A stretch of 64,000 nt of DNA, taken from positions 62,001 to 126,000 of the forward strand of contig CAJQUW010011295.1 of assembly GCA_907163375.1 (NCBI GenBank). Reading direction: 5' to 3'. Position 1 is the first letter of the stretch; each line of letters opens with the position of its first letter. This document shows positions 58,608 to 64,000 of the stretch, piece after piece. The notes under the pieces are model-generated. The model ran no database searches. It was not told the origin of the DNA and was given only the letters and a program-made list of their open reading frames with translations. Both the position numbers and the translations under genes were made by a program. The stretch comes from Prostheceraeus crozeri (Eukaryota > Platyhelminthes > Polycladida > Euryleptidae).

Positions 58608-61600
58608 ATACAATGATTCAGTTAGTGTACTTCGCTAGTCAGTGTTCACACAAAGTATGAAAACATTTTGATGATATGCTGTAGCATACACGATGTCTGT
58701 TTCCGCCACGAGCCTGCAATTATTGTAGAACCAAGCAACATTTACTTAGACTGGTTCTTGAACGAGCAGCTCGAATTGGCATCAACATACATTACTCTTG
58801 TCCGTTCCAGTTCCACTGACATAAATGAAACGTGCAACTCGGTCTGACTTTCTACCTTGTCTCAATGACTACTTTATCGTTTGCTTAGTCAATCTTGCTA
58901 ACTTAGACGCACACCTGAAGCCTTATTCAACCAAAATCATCAACTTAAGGTGACGTGATGACGTCATGTCTGCCAATGATCTGATACGTCCGTGTTAGCA
59001 TTCTTCTTGAGGAAGCAGCTATGCGTTAAACGATCAACGCACAGGGAGAGAATGAAAACGCTGCGAACACAAGTGTACAAACAAAACAGACGATCGTAAA
59101 GAGCTTGCCTTTTACAGCTTTCGGGAAGACAAAAGACAGAAAAAATATCGTGCAATAGCATTGGGCGAGTTGAATTTAAACCAACGAGTCCCAGTGTTGC
59201 ATGTTTTGAACACCTTTAAGAAATAGATAAAGCAAGAAATCTAAAATACACGATATTGAAGGAACAGTGCAAAATCAGACTGCTTTTATTCTGCTTGAGT
59301 AAGGAAGCTGCACCATGCTTGAAAATGGGACGCTAATTGGCTAAAATTTTATCTTGCAAAAAAACGAATGTTCAAGGAAAACTGAATAGAAGTCGGACCA
59401 AATTATAGATGGAACGGTCAATTTTTTCGCCTACCAAACTTGAGATTTCAGCCGATGAAATGGGTGTGCATCAGGGATAGAATTTTTTCTAACCATATTT
59501 TCCTGTTTCATGAATAAAATGAACTTGTCATTAAAACTAACAAGAATATATTTTACCTTGATTTTATCGAAAAATTGCATTTTTTGCAAAAAAATTGATT
59601 TCTGCTGGTTGTTTCTAAAATAATTATTTGATTATTTGCTGACACTGTTTAGTTAATGAGTAAAAGTTAATTTCTCATACATTTAAGGTATATATATATA
59701 TATATTTACGAAGTAATATGATTTACCTACTACAATCTATTATTACTGTCATCTAATCTCATTGATCAAAAATTCGAAAATTTCACAATAATCTCATCTG
59801 AATACTCAAATTAAAAATGACACTCATTTCATTCTTTGTTTACACAATGGAAGCTTTAAATGAACGTTCTCATTCTTTCTGCAAAAGTCATAGATATCTT
59901 GAAGGTTATTTGTGGCGCGTCCGGCATTGATTAGTTCTTGCAATTTACAGTCTTGAAGGTTCTTCATTCCGAAAGATTTTTACAGAAGTCAAAGCATTTT
60001 GCTGATTCTGTAAGCTGTTGCTACATAATCTTTGATAGTCAGTTGCGTCGTACGATTGGTTGATAGTCCAAACATCAGCCCACACACTCGAAATGAAGCG
60101 GCAAATTTCATACAATGAGGCTCTTCTCTCTGGTAAAAGAATGGCAGCCAGGAGAGCGAGGATTGCCCGTGAGTTCCATCTCGCATTACTTTAATTCGGT
60201 ATTCTCTGGAATTGTTTTTAGGAAACCTGTTGCTTCTGTCAAATAATAGGAAAACTTTGGTAAAAAAACAAATATTCCATATCGTCACGCTATCCTGGTG
60301 CTTCTGTGATATCTTCATTCCCATTATTTCGCTGTCAATAGTTCGTAGTTCTTCAAAAGCTCAAGGACAAATTGATATTAATTAATTGTTTGGGTGAAGT
60401 ATTGTTGCAGCCCGAGTTTGTCATCCATCACCAAACGAAACACTCGATCGAGAATTTGGCGTTGACAACCAATGAATTGCGGCATTTCTAGTTGTTTCAT
60501 ACCAAATAACGTTTCCAATTGAAAGACAATTCTATTACGTCTTCCAGTATTGACATTGGTTGTGACAGCAACAATCTGATATTATATCTGATAATCTGAT
60601 ACCTGATATTCTCGATTGTCAATTCGCCTACCATCAAATTCTATCATATTTCTGTCGTTTCACACCATTGTCAAACGTCTTTAATAATTTATCAAGTTTA
60701 GCTTCTACAGTTTGCGTAGATAAAACAGGAAAATTCAGTTTGTATTCCCATAAATACGATATCTCTCTTCTAATTTCACGTATTCGTTTTTTCCTCTGAT
60801 AGATTTAGCAAGGGACAGATAACGACCAACAATTGGAATTTTTGCGGTATCCTGTTGCTTTTCTGTATACATTGTTCTTGTGGATTGCAGCAAATGTTAA
60901 AGTAAGTATCAGAACATCAATTGAGAGAGATCACTGTAGTGTATTAGTCCAAAAAAAGAATGCATTAACCGTCACCAACACAGCAGTTACACACAGTAGA
61001 GCGATGCTCTAAAGACAATTCGTCTTCAGTGCAGAGCTATCAATAAACGCGCCTGCATGGCGAACAATAGAGAGTCATGAAGTTATGTCCCTAGATATCA
61101 CAACAAAAGTGGGTGGCAAGTTTCTTTCTATAAGTGAATATGAGGCTAAGACAAATCATTTGTACCAAGTTAGTAATAATTGCGGCTTTTTATTAGTTCC
61201 CCCCCCCTCCGCCAATGCTGTTGATATTATTGTAGTTTGAACCTTCACCTATCCCCTCCGGTACGAAAATGTATTCATGAATTCATGATACACTCATGTT
61301 GAATGTTGATTCCGCTGATGTTCCGAAATGTTGATTTCGCTGATTAATGTTAATTGATCAGATGTTAATTATGGATCAGATAATGTTAATTAATTAATCT
61401 GATTGAATGTTAATGAAGCAAATCTGGATCGTTTCAACAATGCCTTTTTGTCGCAATTGCTCTATATCTGTATTTCGAACATTTAATCCATTCTAGTGAA
61501 GACAAATGCAGTTCGTCCAGGTTCAAATATCGATTTACAAATGTCAGTCAAAATGCTATGATACGTCCACGAAAAATGAATGATGTCTTCCCGAAGTTAA

Positions 61601-62703
61601 AATGCTGATTTTTTGGAATTGTCACACCAACGATCGATTGCACAGTGATGTGCATCATCGTTGCTATCCGGTTCACATGCTGCTGTGTTAGGAATTTGTA
61701 CTTCAGCCATCGACCAGTTTGGAATATCTGCAGATCATGCAGTAATGTGTTCATGCACCTTTGTCTATGAAGCCAAACACACTTAGATCTAGCAAGCATC
61801 TTCAGCATCTTAATACGGGCAAGCATATGCCCTGATTTATTTTCCCAGCACTGTTCTGCTTTTAGTCCCGTTCTCGCATGCATCAAATATCGGAAGCATG
61901 ATAGTAACTCATGTACATGATAGGAACCGATATTCCATACTGAAGAATTGTGGCTTTAGATTTCCTGTACTTCTCATTTGTTGTTAAACCTCATTTTACT
62001 GAAAATCTCGGCAAGCTTCCCATTGGATTTACATGAACTTTTTTTATCCTGTCTGACAAGAAGAGGAACCAGGTACAACGCGGCAGACGCGCAGATTATA
62101 TGCGTCGTTCCCTGCAGAAGTCCGCTGCCAGATTGAGGGAATTTCAAAGCTTGAAGAAACACAGCAGCGTGATTCACAACAGCTGCGTGACGGTTGGTTG
62201 GTCTCTTGCTCTTTTGATCTCTAATTGATGGTCGATTTTTGGGGTGATCTGTGGTCCCTGAGCCTGGAATTTTGGTTCTCTGTGATCGTCTGGTCATCGA
62301 CTGCATTGCTGCTAGTGTATTGGCAGATTCTGGAATTCATCGGTTTTGGAATTACAGTGCATTTTCTTTCGCCTTTGTGATCTATAGTTTGATATTCGCT
62401 CATCGATCTTTATCGCCGCCGATTCCAGTGTGGACTCGGTATTACTCTCTCACCGGTATTACTAATTTTAGTATAACCACAGCCTGTGCATCGATTCATC
62501 GCTTCATCTCTCTCTGTGCGTTTGTGTGCGAATGTGGATCAGCTGGGACTGTCAGTTGCAATTATAATCAGCTGTTCAGAAGTGTCTGTTGCGGACGCTA
62601 CCTTGTCAAAAATTCCTGATTTATCGATTTTCACAAATCACGTGGTCATCGTCATATCTACGCTGTTGTGACGTCCGGACTTTTCAGTTGGAAGTGATTC
62701 ATA
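58608..62703. other. mostly gene-free stretch before the CR1-type LINE
   Basis: Contains two unassigned minus-strand frames: 59989-60324 (111 codons, with RFPKNNSREYRIKVMRDG and GLMFGLSTNRTTQL) and 61548-61886 (112 codons, with LLHDLQIFQTGRWLKYKF). Neither matches a known family, and the splice context is unclear. A poly-C run at 61201-61207 and TTAATTAATCTGATTGAATG-like short repeats at 61320-61420 are the only other features. The last few hundred bases are probably the 5' part of the LINE. Confidence 0.35.
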
Positions 62704-63539
62704 ATGTCTGATCCTTGTGACGTATCTTTCGAGAATGTTATACGAATGTCAAATGGACAGTTCAGTAAATTGACAAAGAAGCAATTGTCGGATGCATTGA
62801 AAGACGCCATTCGTTTTTCGGTCATGGCTGAGTCTTCGGATTCATGCGATGGAAATGATACTAAAGGAACAGAAATAACTGATTCAGCGGCTTTAAAGAC
62901 GATGATCTCGGACGCAGTCCACAGTCTTAAAACAGAGATAGCAGCTGAATATCGACTTAAATTCATGGAATTAGAGCAAAAGTTCATGTGCGATGTTCAA
63001 CCTTTCAGCGATAGCGTGACGAAGATTAAAGACGAGATTGAGGTTGAAGTCAATCGAGAAATGAGTGAATAAGTAAAATGAGTGATAAGCAAGAGCGAAT
63101 GAACAATCTTATGGTCTTTAGTTTACCGGAGTCTGTTGACGCAGAAGTTAATGATGCCGATGCTATCGGTGAGCTTTTGACCAGCTTAGATCAGGAAGTT
63201 CGCCCTGATAATTTCCCATCTTTTTATCGAATGGGTAGGAGGAAGGCAGGCAGCATACGACCAGTGAAATTGATTTTCAATCGCTATGTGGATGAGATGA
63301 ACGCTTTAAAAGTCTCTAATCGCTTGAGAAAGACTCGCTCAGGAAGGTTTCAAAATGTTTTTCTGAAACCAGACATAAATCTTCGTGAGCAATCAGCTGA
63401 CAAAGATCTGCGCATCGAACTCAAGCGAAGAAGGGAATCTGGCGAAAATGTCATTATTCGTAATGGGAGAATAGTGTTGCAGCCCTTTCGTTCAAGCTTC
63501 CATGTCCCCCGCTCCGGATCATTCTCACAAGCCCCATAA
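62704..63539 (+). pseudogene. CR1-type LINE ORF1, one break
   Basis: Two frames, 62704-63072 and 63078-63539. The first is acidic and probably coiled-coil (KTEIAAEYRLKFMELEQKF). The second has RMNNLMVFSLPES, the start of an RRM-like fold, then RMGRRKAGSIRPVKLIFN and LRIELKRRRESGENVIIRNG, the C-terminal domain typical of LINE ORF1 proteins. A stop with frame change near 63070 separates the parts, so ORF1 is probably no longer functional, unless they are separate frames in this family. The 5' end of the element is not determined. Confidence 0.75.
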
Positions 63540-63588
63540 ACTTGAACATTCTGCTCCACGCATGAACTCTGTTCCAGTGTAGGTCTCC

Positions 63589-64000
63589 TTGAAAAATCTT
63601 GTCTGCATTCTAATTAACATTCGCTCAATCTGCAACAAATTAGATATGCTAAGTTACTTTGTTAAATGTAATAAGCCAGACATCCTTGCTGTCACAGAGT
63701 CATGGGGTCGTCCTTGTTTACCAGATTCTTTGTTAATTCAATCTGGTTATAGTTTATTTCGCAAAGACCGCTCGGATAGACTTGGAGGAGGTGTTTTTCT
63801 TTTAGTGAAGACTAATCTCCGTCCTTCGGAGTTTACTGTGGACACTCATAATACGAGTAGTTTTGAAGATTCTGTTTTTTTGTACAATATGTTTGTCTAA
63901 AGAAGTTTCATTTTTAGTTGGGTGCTTCTATCGGTCTCCCAGCAGCACTAGCGATAATGACAGAAATTTTTTGAGTACCATAAATGATGCTTGTACAACT
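63589..64000 (+). pseudogene. CR1-type LINE ORF2, endonuclease domain, cut by window edge
   Basis: The frame opens with ICILINIRSICNKLDML-type sequence (INIRSICNKLDML), KPDILAVTESWG with the catalytic Glu, GYSLFRKDR and RLGGGVFLLVK, the standard start of a CR1/L2-group APE endonuclease. Near 63880 the match moves to another frame (EVSFLVGCFYRSPSSTSDN), indicating a frameshift, and it then runs off the right end. The N-terminal part is otherwise well kept, so this copy is relatively young. Confidence 0.8.

Noticed and set aside
59989-60324. Possible relationship to the secreted protein at 37.8-38.6 kb through a shared GLMFGL word
   Set aside because: Only six residues match, with no supporting similarity around them; most likely chance.
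1-64000. CRISPR array, operon or bacterial defence system
   Set aside because: No regularly spaced identical repeats with unique spacers and no operon-like gene packing; introns, polyadenylation signals and eukaryotic transposons show a metazoan nuclear origin.

Overview
The window is nuclear DNA of an AT-rich metazoan, most likely an aquatic invertebrate. It has spliced genes, long gene-free stretches and many decayed transposons: Penelope-like elements with GIY-YIG domains, mariner-like elements with a D41D spacing, hAT-like MITEs, CR1-type and other LINEs, and a Ty3/gypsy-type fossil. The species cannot be named from the sequence. Most of the 64 kb is noncoding or transposon-derived, and only three host genes are well supported.

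Host genes. (1) 37755-38615 (-) is a single-exon gene for a secreted, Cys-rich protein with a signal peptide and a probable GPI-anchor signal. (2) 48096-49232 (+) is a single-exon gene for a very basic 378-residue protein with an internal duplication, of unknown function and possibly ciliary or cytoskeletal. (3) 49859-54374 (-) is a spliced gene for a secreted endonuclease/exonuclease/phosphatase-fold enzyme with inositol-polyphosphate 5-phosphatase signatures. Genes 2 and 3 are convergent, with facing polyadenylation signals about 135 bp apart. The 3.5 kb intron of gene 3 holds a whole Penelope-like fragment that was itself split by a hAT-like MITE.

Layout of repeats. 0.4-1.3 kb: palindromic tandem repeat, LINE endonuclease fragment, MITE fragment. 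4.5-6.6 kb: hAT-like MITE, 39-bp minisatellite, tRNA-like SINE head. 8.2-9.8 kb: mariner-like element with a truncated inverted second copy of itself, giving about 327-bp apparently identical arms. 13.1-13.8 kb: long-armed foldback MITE. 14.5-15.3 kb: hAT-like MITE. 16.2-19.4 kb: LTR-retrotransposon fossil split by an 843-bp MITE. 22.8-26.1 kb: RT-associated domain fragment, LINE RT fragment and MITE pieces. 29.1-29.5 kb: decayed repeat with a period of about 51 bp. 32.2-32.5 kb: tRNA-like sequence inside an inverted repeat. 33.2-36.0 kb: inverted Penelope GIY-YIG piece, (TA)n, a 1.8-kb mariner-like element inside the (TA)n, and the end of a third mariner. 36.9-37.1 kb: short foldback. 40.3-42.2 kb: Penelope and hAT-like pieces. 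43.4 and 58.0 kb: two close copies of a 580-590 bp MITE. 45.3-46.1 kb: LINE 3' part. 62.7-64.0 kb: a fairly well kept CR1-type LINE running off the right edge.

The main biology is transposon nesting, readable from target-site duplications, and one unusual secreted phosphatase-like gene. I saw no clearly new multi-gene system.
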